A DNA stretch of 64,000 nt from Candidatus Eiseniibacteriota bacterium (GCA_030622115.1 JAUXGN010000002.1:43363-107362), one strand, 5' to 3'; numbered from the stretch's first letter, positions 1 to 9,170 are shown. The notes: generated by a model from the sequence alone, not told the origin. Numbers and translations: made by a program.

Positions 1-139
1 AATGAGGAAGAATGCTGGAGTCAAGGACACCTTGAACACGATTCTCGAAAAGGTGCTTGATAACAGGGATCCGCGAGATCCGCGCATGCTCTTGAGATCC
101 GCAGGGCGCACAAGAAAGGGGTGCCGCAACGATACATTC

Positions 140-168
140 TTGCTGAATGGCATTGACTATGCTATTCT
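140..168 (+). promoter_or_regulatory. candidate sigma-70 type promoter
   Basis: TTGCTG and TATTCT are separated by 17 bases, about 95 bases upstream of the first gene. The rest of bases 1-263 shows no convincing coding sequence; it is an AT-richer leader. Weak -35 match, so only tentative. Confidence 0.3.
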
Positions 169-263
169 GCGTGGGAGTTGTATCGTTCGAACGTTCCTGA
201 TCGTTTTTCGTCGGCTTTTGTATAGGCGGCCGAAAGGCAGTGCTTCAAATCGGGAGGAACCTC

Positions 264-1349
264 ATGTTGGAGCGCCATCTCACTTGTCTCTCTGTTGTGC
301 TGGCACTACTGCTGAGCGCGGCCACGGCTTTCGCCGACGCGATTATCGCCGACCACACCACGTGCGGCTCCTTCGGGAATATCCCGGAGTCGGTCATCGA
401 CGAGATCCAAGCGCACTACAGGATATTCTACGGTCACACGTCCCATGGAAGCCAGATCGTTACCGGGATGACTATGCTGTACGATGAGGACGATCTTTTC
501 GCATACAACTCCGGTGACACCACCATCTACCTGACCGAGTACGGCGATGATCTGGGACACAACGGGGATGTTTCGTGGGTTCCGATCACGCGAACCCGTC
601 TGGACAATCCGTCCTACAACCTGAATACGGTGATGTGGTCGTGGTGTGGAGGCTGCTCGGACAACACCGAAGAGGGAATCAACATATACCTCAATGCGAT
701 GAACGATCTCGAGCTGGACTACCCGGGCGTGCTCTTCATCTACATGACCGGACATCTGGACGGTAGCGGTGTCTCCGGCAATCTCTATGCGAGGAACAAC
801 CAGATTCGCGCCTACTGCGAGGCGAACAACAAGGTCCTCTTCGATTTCGCCGATATCGAGAGCTGGGATCCGGACGGGAACTACTACCCGGACGAGCATG
901 ATTACTGCGCATGGTGCTCCGACTGGTGCTCCCAGCACTACTGCCCGGACTGCTCGAGCTGTGCGCATTCTCACTGCTTCAACTGCTACCAGAAGGGCAA
1001 GGCTTTCTGGTGGTTGATGGGGGCGTACCTGACGGGCATGAGTTCGGATGTCCAGGATGGGACGGTCGCGCCGAGGGCGTCACTCGAGCAGAACCGCCCA
1101 AATCCGTTCAATCCGATTACCGCGATCAGCTTTGTGCTTGATGGACCATCTCACGTCGTCCTGGATATCTACAGTATGGCAGGCCGTCACGTGAGGACGC
1201 TTGTGGACTCCGACGTGAGCGCCGGAGAGCAGACGATCAGGTGGGATGGAAAAGACGACGACGGGCGCGAGATGCCTTCCGGATGCTACTTCTACAGCCT
1301 TGCCGCCGATGGCGCTGTGGAAACACGGAAGATGGTGCTCCTGCGGTGA
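264..1349 (+). CDS. secreted Cys-rich protein with FlgD-like C-terminal domain
   Basis: This is a 361-residue exported protein of unknown function. The start is the ATG preceded by GGGAGGAACCTC; an upstream in-frame start at 240 lacks a ribosome binding site. Residues 1-25 form a signal peptide ending near AFA-DA. The N-terminal domain (about 28-260) has GHTSHG near residue 57, CGGCSD near 128 and YMTGH near 161, which could be active-site-like His/Gly turns, but I cannot name the family. Residues 215-241 hold eight Cys in CxxC-rich spacing, suggesting disulfides or metal binding. From about residue 272 comes a linker with RPNPFNP, then a FlgD-like immunoglobulin fold ending in KMVLLR, as in type IX-type sorting domains. 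It faces the FN3-repeat gene convergently. Confidence 0.85.
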   Translation: MLERHLTCLSVVLALLLSAATAFADAIIADHTTCGSFGNIPESVIDEIQAHYRIFYGHTSHGSQIVTGMTMLYDEDDLFAYNSGDTTIYLTEYGDDLGHNGDVSWVPITRTRLDNPSYNLNTVMWSWCGGCSDNTEEGINIYLNAMNDLELDYPGVLFIYMTGHLDGSGVSGNLYARNNQIRAYCEANNKVLFDFADIESWDPDGNYYPDEHDYCAWCSDWCSQHYCPDCSSCAHSHCFNCYQKGKAFWWLMGAYLTGMSSDVQDGTVAPRASLEQNRPNPFNPITAISFVLDGPSHVVLDIYSMAGRHVRTLVDSDVSAGEQTIRWDGKDDDGREMPSGCYFYSLAADGAVETRKMVLLR

Positions 1350-1407
1350 CCCGTGGGGCCGATACAGCAGATGACGGCTATCCATGGGGCTTGGTTGGGG
1401 GGCGGGA

Positions 1408-4266
1408 TCAGCGGATCACGATGAGCTTCGAACGGGCGCTCCGCCCCGCGACCGTGATCTCACAGAAGTAGACGCCGCTCGATGCGAATTGGCCTCGTGT
1501 ATCTTCGGCGTCCCAGTGGACATCCACCGCCGGCTCGCTGGACCACCCGCGAGCGACCGCTCGCACAAGGCGGCCGGCGGCGTCATAGATGCGGACCGAA
1601 TACTCCCACGGCTCATCTCCTCGGGACTGCTGAAGAGAGATGGGAGGGCAGACGCGGAGGGTAGTCCCGTCAGTGATGGGATTCGGGAACACCCAGAGCC
1701 GGGGAGCCGTGCCGGCGCCGGCAACGGCTTCCACGATCACGGACCGTTCACTCTCGTTCTCAGACTCGTCCACTGCAGACACTGCGTACCCGTACCGAAC
1801 GCCATCGATCGCGCTCTCGTCTCCGTACTCCAGAACGCCCGATGACACCTCCGCGAGAAGAGTCATGGTCGTGTCCGTCCCGCTCCGTCTGTACAAACGG
1901 TAACCGGCGAGATCCGGATCGGCACACTCCGCCCATGCGACAATGAGAGTTCCCGTGTCCGGAGTCACATTCAATGCCTGGGGAACAGATGGCGCGTTGT
2001 AGTCGCCTGCCTCCGGCGTTTCGAAGGTCCCATCTCCCGAGGAAGCGGGAGCTCCGTCCATGCTCTCAGAGAAAACTCCGAAGTGGTACTCAGTGGCCGG
2101 ATCGAGACCGGTCAGCAGCAGCTCATGCTCGGTCACAAACGTCGCATCGAAGACGCTCGAGCTGTAGTCGGACGATGTCCCAAACTGAACCTCCGATGTG
2201 GCCGGTCTGTCCGTGGTCCATGAGACTCTAGCGTACGTCGGCCCAAGCTCGAACACGTCCACATCGGCGATCTCGAGTGGATTCTGGAAGCCGGGGGATC
2301 TCGTCTCAAAGGAATACACATCCGACGTGGTCTCCTGCCCGTAACCATCGGTAGCTACGATCCTGAAGCCGTAGTTGGTTGAGGGAAGAAGATCGAGGAG
2401 TTCGATCGCGTGAACGGTGACAGTGCTCTGCTCATCGTCAGTCGCGAGGTCGAAGGCCGATTCGACGCCATACTCAACGCGGCACCAGGCCGGGTGCGAT
2501 GTCGTCCAGCTGAGCACGGCCGACACGTCAGTCGTGTCCGAGACCACCACCGACTCCACGATCAGCTCCGGGACAGGCACGGTGGCCACGAGGTCCTGCG
2601 ATCCGGCCACGAAGCCATGGTCGTCGATGCTCCAGGCTCTGAAGTGGTAGACCTCATCCGGAAGCAGCTCATCGACCGTGATGGAGTGGTCTGTGACGAG
2701 TTCGGGGAAGAGAGGTGTAACATCTCCGTAGCTCTCGTCCAAGCCATACTCAACGCGCGAGTCTGATGGTCGATTCGTCGTCCATGTGAGAGTCACGAAA
2801 CCGACGCCCAACTCCGAGCCGAGGTCTGTGATATCGAGCGGGGAGAGGATCGTTGTGAATGTGCCGACGTCGGAAACGCCTGGTATCCCGGCCTCTGTGA
2901 CGGATCTCACGCGATAGTAGTACGTGGCCGTCTCATCCAGTTCCTCAAGCAGTATGGCGTGACCGGTGACATAGTCGGAGTTCGAGATCTCTGATTCACA
3001 CTCGGGGGTCGTGCCGTACTCGACGATCGAAGTCGCCGGGATGTTCGTGATCCACCCGATGACGGCGTGGTTCCAGCCCACCTGTTTTGGCATGATCTTG
3101 AAGAAGATGAGGTCATCCGGGTGTCCCGGAGGTTTCGTCTCAAACGTCATGTCGGGAGTCATGACCTGATCCCCTCCGACGCTCGTGCAGACGATACGGT
3201 AGTGGTAGGCCGTCTCCGGCGCGAGATCGATGAGGACGGCGAGGTTGTAGGCCTCGAAGTAGTCGCTGAGCTCCACCGACATTCCGTAGTCGGGCGTCAG
3301 GCCGTACTCGACAACGGCCGTTGCTGCGACCGTCGTGTTCCAAGAGACGGTCGCCGTGAGTGATGTCGTGTCTATGACAGCCACGCTGAAGATCTGGAGA
3401 TCCGATGTTTGGGTCGTGGCCGTGCCGTCCACGGAGACCGCAGTCTGTCCGTCGTCGTCGGTGCTCCATGCCCTGAAGTGATATGTTGTTCCCGGCTGGA
3501 GCCCGTCGATCACGACGGAGTGCTCGCTCACGAACTCGGGATCGAGAGGTGTGGCGCTCCCATAGAAGTGGTCCAGGCCGTACACGACGCGTGAGTCGGC
3601 CGCTTCGTTTGTGGTCCAGTTCACAGTGATGGAGTGTGTTGTCGCGTCCGATGGTCCGAAGCTGCCGATTCTCAGGTGGGGCGCATCCGTGATGACCGTG
3701 TGGTCGCCGGACTTCGTCGTGTTGCCGAAGGAGTCCGTTGAGATCGTGCGGTAGTGATAGGTTGTCTCAGGCTCCAGAGGGGAGATGTAGACGGAGTGAA
3801 TCGTCGTTTTGCCCCCGACGGGGTTCGTGGTGCTGCCGTAGAAGTCTGTTGTACCGAATTCGACCTGTGACGTTGCTGGGCGGTCTGTGTTCCAGCAGAT
3901 GAGCGCGTATGTGTCGGACACTGCGCACGTCGTCACATCCGATATCTCAGGGGGTGCAGGCGTCCCGATCCAGATCGTGACCGGAGAGCCCTCCAGGTCC
4001 TCGTTCGTGGAGAACGTGAGAACCCCGAGCTCATCGGACTCGATGGGGTTGGAACTGAGCAGCGAATCGTCGTATGTGACGGCGAATTGCGTATTGGGGA
4101 TCATGCCCACGATGACGTGCGCACGAAGATCCGGTTGAGTCTCCGGGGCGGCCGAAGTGGCGCCTGTGAATATGAAGCAAACGGCCAGGATCATAAGAAC
4201 CTGCCACGCTGCTCCACGTAGCGTCGCACATGTGCCACGTGCCGCGCCGCGCGAAAAGACGAACAA
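1408..4266 (-). CDS. secreted protein with eight fibronectin type III-like repeats
   Basis: This is an exported protein of about 952 residues. I choose the TTG at 4266: AGGGAGAGA lies just upstream, and a strong promoter at 4295-4323 lies between it and the upstream ATG at 4338, so that ATG would not be transcribed. A hydrophobic signal segment follows (ILAVCFIFTGATSA). Seven repeats resemble the N-terminal FN3 domain of purple acid phosphatases (pattern W-x-T-x-x-P-A-x-S-x-V-E-[FY]-G, then TTYHYR). An ordinary FN3 repeat and a FlgD-like sorting domain ending KLIVIR complete the protein. No catalytic domain is visible, so a surface or adhesive role is likely but inferred. Confidence 0.85.
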   Translation of the reverse strand: MFVFSRGAARGTCATLRGAAWQVLMILAVCFIFTGATSAAPETQPDLRAHVIVGMIPNTQFAVTYDDSLLSSNPIESDELGVLTFSTNEDLEGSPVTIWIGTPAPPEISDVTTCAVSDTYALICWNTDRPATSQVEFGTTDFYGSTTNPVGGKTTIHSVYISPLEPETTYHYRTISTDSFGNTTKSGDHTVITDAPHLRIGSFGPSDATTHSITVNWTTNEAADSRVVYGLDHFYGSATPLDPEFVSEHSVVIDGLQPGTTYHFRAWSTDDDGQTAVSVDGTATTQTSDLQIFSVAVIDTTSLTATVSWNTTVAATAVVEYGLTPDYGMSVELSDYFEAYNLAVLIDLAPETAYHYRIVCTSVGGDQVMTPDMTFETKPPGHPDDLIFFKIMPKQVGWNHAVIGWITNIPATSIVEYGTTPECESEISNSDYVTGHAILLEELDETATYYYRVRSVTEAGIPGVSDVGTFTTILSPLDITDLGSELGVGFVTLTWTTNRPSDSRVEYGLDESYGDVTPLFPELVTDHSITVDELLPDEVYHFRAWSIDDHGFVAGSQDLVATVPVPELIVESVVVSDTTDVSAVLSWTTSHPAWCRVEYGVESAFDLATDDEQSTVTVHAIELLDLLPSTNYGFRIVATDGYGQETTSDVYSFETRSPGFQNPLEIADVDVFELGPTYARVSWTTDRPATSEVQFGTSSDYSSSVFDATFVTEHELLLTGLDPATEYHFGVFSESMDGAPASSGDGTFETPEAGDYNAPSVPQALNVTPDTGTLIVAWAECADPDLAGYRLYRRSGTDTTMTLLAEVSSGVLEYGDESAIDGVRYGYAVSAVDESENESERSVIVEAVAGAGTAPRLWVFPNPITDGTTLRVCPPISLQQSRGDEPWEYSVRIYDAAGRLVRAVARGWSSEPAVDVHWDAEDTRGQFASSGVYFCEITVAGRSARSKLIVIR

Positions 4267-4294
4267 ATGTCTCTCCCTAGCCTGAGTTGCGCGG

Positions 4295-4323
4295 AGTATA
4301 TGCACGAGCAAGAAAGCTGTCAA
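4295..4323 (-). promoter_or_regulatory. strong sigma-70 type promoter for the FN3-repeat gene
   Basis: On the minus strand TTGACA and TATACT are separated by exactly 17 bases. The predicted transcription start near 4288 leaves a leader of about 20 bases before the TTG start at 4266, which rules out the upstream ATG at 4338. Confidence 0.7.
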
Positions 4324-4430
4324 GCATTTCCTCACCATGTGGCGCTCTATGGCGACCAGCGCCGGTTGCTTCGCAATATAGTCGTAGTGTCTTTGAATGC
4401 CAGAAGTGGGCCAGTCGGGTTGCTCGTCTT

Positions 4431-4470
4431 CTTCATGATGTCATGAAGCTCACTTCACGGCGCCGTGAAG
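4431..4470. promoter_or_regulatory. pair of 18-bp palindromes, operator-like
   Basis: Two inverted repeats of the same form stand side by side: CTTCATGATGTCATGAAG (4431-4448) and CTTCACGGCGCCGTGAAG (4453-4470). Both follow CTTCAyG...CrTGAAG, and their centres are 22 bases apart, about two helical turns. They lie between the permease stop codon (4498) and the promoter at 4295-4323. No T-run follows on either strand, so a terminator is less likely than a binding site for a dimeric regulator. Confidence 0.5.
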
Positions 4471-4497
4471 CGTCGACACGAAGTTCGGCAGTGCAAG

Positions 4498-5325
4498 TCA
4501 GCGAGTTGCCCCGGCCGTCAGTCCCTCCACGATCTTCCGCTGAAACAGAGCCACGAGGAGCAGCACAGGGGCGATGCTCACGACCGTCGCAGCGGCAATC
4601 GTGCCCCATGGCAATTCGTGCAATCCGGCGAAAAGGGCCAGCGCCACGGGCACGGTCCTTGACTCGGGTGTGGAGGTCATGATGAGAGCAAAGAGGAACT
4701 CGTTCCAGGCGAAGATGAAGATGAGAGCCGCAGATGTGAAGAGGCCTGGAGCCGAGACAGGGAGGATTATCCGCAGAAAGGCCTGTGCGGGGGTGCAGCC
4801 GTCAATGAGTGCCGCGTCCTCGAGGCTTCTAGGAAGTGTGGAGAAATAATGGGTGAGAATCCACACCGCAAGGGGCAGCGACATCAACGTGTAGGGAAGG
4901 ACGAGCGCCGGGTAGCGCCCAATGAGCGAAAGACGCGCCATAGCAACGTACAGGGGGCCGATCATCCCAATCGCGGGGAAGATGGCAATCCCTAGGAAGA
5001 TGGCCATGATCAGTCCCTTCCGCCGCACCTTCAGGCGGGCAAGTGCGTATGCGGCCGGGGAAGCGAGCGCCAGGGTGAGAAGAGTTGTGAGCGATGCCAC
5101 GACGAAGCTGTTCAGGATATTCCTGAGAAACTGCCCCGTCTCGAAGACGGCGCGGAAGTTGTCGATCACCGCCGGGCGCGGCCAGTAGTCCGCCGGCATC
5201 TTGTATATGGCAGAAGGGGTGGAGAGACTGACGTTCAGGAGCCAGTAGAAAGGGATCAGGCACGCTGCGGCGATCGCCCCCCGCGCGATCCACAGCCCGA
5301 TGCTGTCGAGTCTTTTCCTTCTCAT
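4498..5325 (-). CDS. sugar ABC transporter permease (MalG-like)
   Basis: This is a 275-residue inner-membrane permease of the CUT1 (carbohydrate uptake) family. The start is the ATG at 5325, which overlaps the stop of the preceding permease by four bases (ATGA), implying translational coupling. Six hydrophobic segments are visible, starting with the helix after MRRKRLDS. The cytoplasmic EAA-type loop reads LEDAALIDGCTPAQAF...ILPVSAPG and contacts the ATPase in characterised members. It is the last gene of a binding protein-permease-permease operon. No ATPase gene is adjacent, so a shared MsmK-type ATPase elsewhere is likely. The substrate is probably a sugar or oligosaccharide, but the sequence does not settle which one. 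Confidence 0.92.
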   Translation of the reverse strand: MRRKRLDSIGLWIARGAIAAACLIPFYWLLNVSLSTPSAIYKMPADYWPRPAVIDNFRAVFETGQFLRNILNSFVVASLTTLLTLALASPAAYALARLKVRRKGLIMAIFLGIAIFPAIGMIGPLYVAMARLSLIGRYPALVLPYTLMSLPLAVWILTHYFSTLPRSLEDAALIDGCTPAQAFLRIILPVSAPGLFTSAALIFIFAWNEFLFALIMTSTPESRTVPVALALFAGLHELPWGTIAAATVVSIAPVLLLVALFQRKIVEGLTAGATR

Positions 5326-6218
5326 TGGAGCGGCTCCCGCGTGACCTTCATGATTTTCAAGAGACCGAGGCTCATGAGGAAGACGATCAAAAAGAGAGCG
5401 ACCGTCATGGCCGATCCGTAGCCCAGGTCGGAATAGCGGAACAGCACCCGATAGATGTAGATGGAAAGCGTTTCCGTCTTGGTGGCGCCGCCCGTGAGCA
5501 CCCATATGATGTCGAAGATGCGGAACGCGTCCATTGTTCGAAAGAGCAGTGCGATCGCGATGAAAGGGCGTAACAGCGGCATCGTGACGAACCGGAGCTG
5601 GTGCCATCTGCTGGCGCCGTCGAGCGCGGCCGCTTCGTAGTACTGATCAGGGATCGACTTGAGTCCCCCGAGAAGAATGATTGCCACGAACGGCGTAGTC
5701 TTCCACACATCGGCGAGTATGATCGAGCCCATAGCCAGACCAGGCCCGAGCCAGACCACAGGTGTGTCTATCGCACCAAGCCTGACCAGAACCGAGTTCA
5801 GAAGTCCCATCCTGTCGTTCAGAATGAGCGACCACATCGTCGCTGCCACGACCGTGGGAAGGGCCCACGGAAGCACGACCGACGTGCTTACGGGGGCACG
5901 CCCGCGGCCGATCCGATTGAGCGCCAGCGCCGCCGCGAGCCCGAACGTGAGCTCGAAGCCCACCGATATGACAGTGAAGTAGACGGTCTGCCAGAAATCC
6001 TGCAGGAATGTAGCGTCAGTTGCCAGCCTGGCGAAATTCTCCAACCCGGCGAATCCCCGTTCATCCGCGAACTTCATGTTGTAGTGCGTGAAGCTGAGAA
6101 CGAACTGGCTCAGGACCGGAAACGCTCCAATGATCGCCACGAACGCCAGTGATGGCGCAAGCAGCCAGACCGCCAAGCGGCTATCTCGTCGTCTTCTCCT
6201 TGTCATTGGACCGCTCAC
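5322..6218 (-). CDS. sugar ABC transporter permease (MalF-like)
   Basis: This is a 298-residue partner permease of the CUT1 family. It begins at a GTG with GGGAGAG seven bases upstream; an ATG four codons later is the alternative. The N-terminus is basic (TRRRRRDSR) before the first of six membrane helices. The EAA loop is clear: YYEAAALDGASRWHQLRFVTMPLLRP. The stop codon overlaps the next permease's ATG. With that permease it should form the translocation pore, fed by the binding lipoprotein upstream (29-base gap). Confidence 0.92.
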   Translation of the reverse strand: MSGPMTRRRRRDSRLAVWLLAPSLAFVAIIGAFPVLSQFVLSFTHYNMKFADERGFAGLENFARLATDATFLQDFWQTVYFTVISVGFELTFGLAAALALNRIGRGRAPVSTSVVLPWALPTVVAATMWSLILNDRMGLLNSVLVRLGAIDTPVVWLGPGLAMGSIILADVWKTTPFVAIILLGGLKSIPDQYYEAAALDGASRWHQLRFVTMPLLRPFIAIALLFRTMDAFRIFDIIWVLTGGATKTETLSIYIYRVLFRYSDLGYGSAMTVALFLIVFLMSLGLLKIMKVTREPLQ

Positions 6219-6247
6219 GCTGTTTCTCTCCCAGCGCTGTGGTTGCT

Positions 6248-7501
6248 CTAGCGTGACAGGATCGCGGCCATCTCGGTCACGATGCTCTCGGCCGCCGCGC
6301 GCGAATCGAACTCGCCGGTGAGTGCCCTGTGGACGTTCTCCTGGATGATGTCGGATGCGATCGGGTAGTAGGGTGTTCGCGGTCGGTTGCGCGTGTTCTG
6401 GAAGACGTCAAAGAAGCTGCTGTAGTGCGGATTCACGGCCAAGACATCCGGATCCTCATATGTGCTCTTCCTGGTCGGCAGGTACCCTCCCTCGATCGCG
6501 CGGAGTCTGAGCGAGCGCTCGCCCGTGATGAATGCGAGAAACTCAAGTGCCTCTTCCTGGTGTCGGCTGTACGCGGAAATGGCGATGTTCCAGCCTCCGA
6601 TCGTCGAGTAGCCCGTCTCGCCGTCCGCGTGGGGGAGAGGCGCTACTCCAACGGACCCCGCCACCGATGATTCCTCGTCTTCGGCGATGCTCCAGACGTA
6701 GGGCCAGTTCCTTAGGAACAGGACCTGACCTTCCGTGAAGAGCCGTCGTGATTCCTCTTCCTTGTAGGTGAGGACGCTTGCCGGAGAGATCCCCGTCTCG
6801 ATGAGCTCTTTCATGAAGTCGATCGCCGATTCCACGTCCCTCACTGCGCGCTCCGGCGAATCCCGAAGAGTTTCTGCGGTGATGTCGCCTCCCCGGCCCC
6901 ACAGAACCTCGAGGAAGTTGCAGACCAGCCCTTCGTATTTCGCGCCCTGCCAGATGAACCCCTCGATCCCGGCCGGCTCGGCGACGCTCGTGCAGGCCTG
7001 TCTGAACTCGCTCCACGTTTCGGGAACCGGGAGTCCGGCTTTCTCGAGGAGGTCGCTGCGGTAGTAGAGGACTCCCGCGTCCGTGAACCAAGGCACCGCG
7101 TAGATCGTACCCTCGTACATCACGCTCTCAAGAGGTCCGGACAAGAACATCTGTTCGTCGAAGAAGCCGCTTGGTATCGGCTGTATCCACCCGGCGCGCG
7201 CGAACTCGGCCGTCCAGATGACGTCCAGGCTGTAGAGATCGATGCTCGATTCGCGAGCCGAGAGGTACGTGACGTAGGCATCGTGCTGCGTATCTGTGTT
7301 GGCCGGCATTACCTGAAATGTGACCTCGACGCCCGGGTGCAACGCGTTGTACTCCTCGATGAGTGCGGCGGTGGCTCCTGAGGGATCCTGCCCCGCTGCG
7401 AAGATTATCCTGGTGACTCCATCGCCTCCCGTCGAACACCCGGCGAGAAAGCAGATCGACAGAGCGACCCCTGCTCTGACAGTAGTTGACAGTTTCCCCA
7501 T
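6248..7501 (-). CDS. extracellular sugar-binding lipoprotein of the ABC importer
   Basis: This is a 417-residue solute-binding protein of the family 1 type that delivers sugar to the downstream permeases. The ATG at 7501 is preceded by GGGGGACCGGAGA. Residues 1-22 form a lipoprotein signal ending in the lipobox LAGC, with the lipidated Cys at 22, so the mature protein is membrane-tethered in the periplasm. Typical family stretches include a PWFTDAGVLYYRSDLLEKAG-like block and the W-rich GGWNIAISAYS region. It is first in the three-gene operon and probably transcribed from 7551-7579. Ligand specificity cannot be read. Confidence 0.92.
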   Translation of the reverse strand: MGKLSTTVRAGVALSICFLAGCSTGGDGVTRIIFAAGQDPSGATAALIEEYNALHPGVEVTFQVMPANTDTQHDAYVTYLSARESSIDLYSLDVIWTAEFARAGWIQPIPSGFFDEQMFLSGPLESVMYEGTIYAVPWFTDAGVLYYRSDLLEKAGLPVPETWSEFRQACTSVAEPAGIEGFIWQGAKYEGLVCNFLEVLWGRGGDITAETLRDSPERAVRDVESAIDFMKELIETGISPASVLTYKEEESRRLFTEGQVLFLRNWPYVWSIAEDEESSVAGSVGVAPLPHADGETGYSTIGGWNIAISAYSRHQEEALEFLAFITGERSLRLRAIEGGYLPTRKSTYEDPDVLAVNPHYSSFFDVFQNTRNRPRTPYYPIASDIIQENVHRALTGEFDSRAAAESIVTEMAAILSR

Positions 7502-7550
7502 TCTCCGGTCCCCCTGAGTTCGCTCGCGTGGCATCTCACTGCTCCCGGTC

Positions 7551-7579
7551 ATGCTATAGATCGCACGACATACTGTCAA
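7551..7579 (-). promoter_or_regulatory. promoter of the sugar ABC importer operon
   Basis: On the minus strand, TTGACA (7579-7574) and TAGCAT (7556-7551) are separated by 17 bases, 50 bases upstream of the binding-protein start. Confidence 0.5.
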
Positions 7580-7630
7580 TGCGAACCGCAGCCTGCCAAA
7601 CTCACTCGGAATGCGTGGGCCTCTTGCGCT

Positions 7631-7659
7631 TTGGGATTGCTCCCCCCAGATGCTATAGT
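7631..7659 (+). promoter_or_regulatory. promoter of the arylsulfotransferase-like gene
   Basis: TTGGGA and TATAGT are separated by 17 bases, about 68 bases before the TTG start at 7728. It is divergent to the ABC operon promoter. Confidence 0.45.
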
Positions 7660-7727
7660 TGGAGCGGTGCGTGACTCAGTGATACGCAACCGATGCGTCG
7701 CCTGTCCTTGTTCTCCTGGAGGTGCTC

Positions 7728-9107
7728 TTGATCCGCGCAGCATGCGAGACCGGAGGAACGTCACGGGGGAGGCGTCGACTTCGGGTCCTCCATATGGGAG
7801 TCCTGCTTCTGGTGGCCGTCATGCTTCTTCCCCCCTCAGACGCCGCGGGTTTCTGGGGCTGGACGCGCACGGAATCCTCGGAGAGCGTTGAAACTGAAAC
7901 CAGCGAGGAACCGGCCGGACGCTGGCGCACGGCGAGGCCCCGCGACCGCAGACCGCTCACCAAAGAGCAACAGCGCGAAATCGAGCGCCTGGAATCCATA
8001 GGGTACATGACCGGCACACAGCCGGCCCCCTACCGCTCAGGCGTCACGGTGCACGATTCCGAGCTCAGCCTCGCCGGCGTGAACCTCGTTGTCTCCGCTC
8101 ACAGACCTGGGGCCGCGCTCATGGACATGAACGGAGCGGTTCTCCATGAGTGGAGCCTCGAGTTTTCCGAGGCCTGGCCTAGCAGACCCGACGATGCGGC
8201 GGAGGAGAGCGCGCAATCGTGGAGGTATGCACACCTGCTCGAGGACGGGAGCGTTCTGGCCGTCTTCGAGGGACTCGGGCTCATGAAGGTGGATAGCAGT
8301 TCAAGGCTGATCTGGGCCAGGGGCAACGGTGCGCACCATGATCTCGACGTCACGGACGATGGGACGATTTATGCGCTGACGCGTGAAGCACACATCGTCA
8401 CACGTGTGAATTCCGCCAGTCCCGTTCTCGAGGACTTCGTCGAGGTTCTCGACAGAGAGGGCAGAACACTCAAGCGTTTCTCCTTGCTCAGGGCGTTTGA
8501 ACAGTCCGAATTCGCCAACGCTCTCAGCGTGCTCAACATGGGAAGAACGGGGGACCTTTTTCATACGAATGCCATCGAGGTACTGGACGGGAGCCTGGCC
8601 GACCGCATCCCCGCTTTCCGGAAAGGCAATGTTCTCATCTCCCTCAGAAAGCTCAGCCTCGTGGCGGTCGTGGATCTCGATCAGGAGAAGGTGGTATGGG
8701 CGCACGCCGGCGTTTGGCTCAAACAGCACATGCCCACGATGCTGAAGAACGGGAACATGCTCGTGTTCGACAACCGCGGGGATGAAGGTCGCTCGCGAGT
8801 TGTCGAATTCAACCCCGTGACGCAGGAAGTCGCGTGGGTATACAAGGGTGGCAAAGACAACGACTTCTTTACCGGCATGTGTGGGGCGAACCACCGACTC
8901 GCCAACGGCAACACGCTGATCGTCGAATCGGACTTCGGTCGCGCCTTCGAGGTAACGCGCTCGGGCGAAATCGTCTGGGAGTACGTGAACCCCGCGCGAG
9001 CCGGCAAGAGGGACCGCCTCATTGCCACCCTCTTCGATGTTGTGAGGCTGCCGCCGTCCTTCCCACTCTCATGGGCGTCCGGCCGCCGGCCGTCGCCCCA
9101 ACCCTGA
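7728..9107 (+). CDS. arylsulfotransferase (ASST)-like exported beta-propeller protein
   Basis: This is a protein of about 459 residues. I take the TTG start at 7728 because GGAGG sits five bases before it. The N-terminus is a long basic region followed by a hydrophobic signal segment (MGVLLLVAVMLLPP) and an SE-rich linker. The rest matches the arylsulfotransferase family: propeller-like repeats ending in W (LIWARG, VVWAHAG, VAWVYKGG, IVWEYVNP), a GNVLISLR block, a LLKNGN/FDNR-like block, and LFHTNAIEVL, whose His corresponds to the region of the catalytic His in characterised ASSTs. The family transfers sulfate between phenolic compounds, but distant members may only share the fold. A weak hairpin follows at 9153-9170. 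Confidence 0.75.
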   Translation: MIRAACETGGTSRGRRRLRVLHMGVLLLVAVMLLPPSDAAGFWGWTRTESSESVETETSEEPAGRWRTARPRDRRPLTKEQQREIERLESIGYMTGTQPAPYRSGVTVHDSELSLAGVNLVVSAHRPGAALMDMNGAVLHEWSLEFSEAWPSRPDDAAEESAQSWRYAHLLEDGSVLAVFEGLGLMKVDSSSRLIWARGNGAHHDLDVTDDGTIYALTREAHIVTRVNSASPVLEDFVEVLDREGRTLKRFSLLRAFEQSEFANALSVLNMGRTGDLFHTNAIEVLDGSLADRIPAFRKGNVLISLRKLSLVAVVDLDQEKVVWAHAGVWLKQHMPTMLKNGNMLVFDNRGDEGRSRVVEFNPVTQEVAWVYKGGKDNDFFTGMCGANHRLANGNTLIVESDFGRAFEVTRSGEIVWEYVNPARAGKRDRLIATLFDVVRLPPSFPLSWASGRRPSPQP

Positions 9108-9152
9108 CCATCACAGCCTTCGGACACTCCTAACTGACGCGCACGAACCCGC

Positions 9153-9170
9153 ACGGACCCCCGGGTCCGT
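9153..9170 (+). terminator. short GC hairpin after the arylsulfotransferase-like gene
   Basis: ACGGACCC and GGGTCCGT form a stem with a very short loop, 46 bases after the stop. There is no T-run, so termination is only possible. Confidence 0.3.

Noticed and set aside
2..487. Open frame of 161 codons at the window start
   Set aside because: It runs out of frame through the well-supported secreted protein at 264 and has Arg-rich, shadow-like composition with no ribosome site.
4336..4338. ATG at 4338 as start of the FN3-repeat gene
   Set aside because: The TTGACA-17-TATACT promoter lies inside that extension, so the ATG would be upstream of the transcript; the TTG at 4266 has a ribosome site and a good signal peptide.
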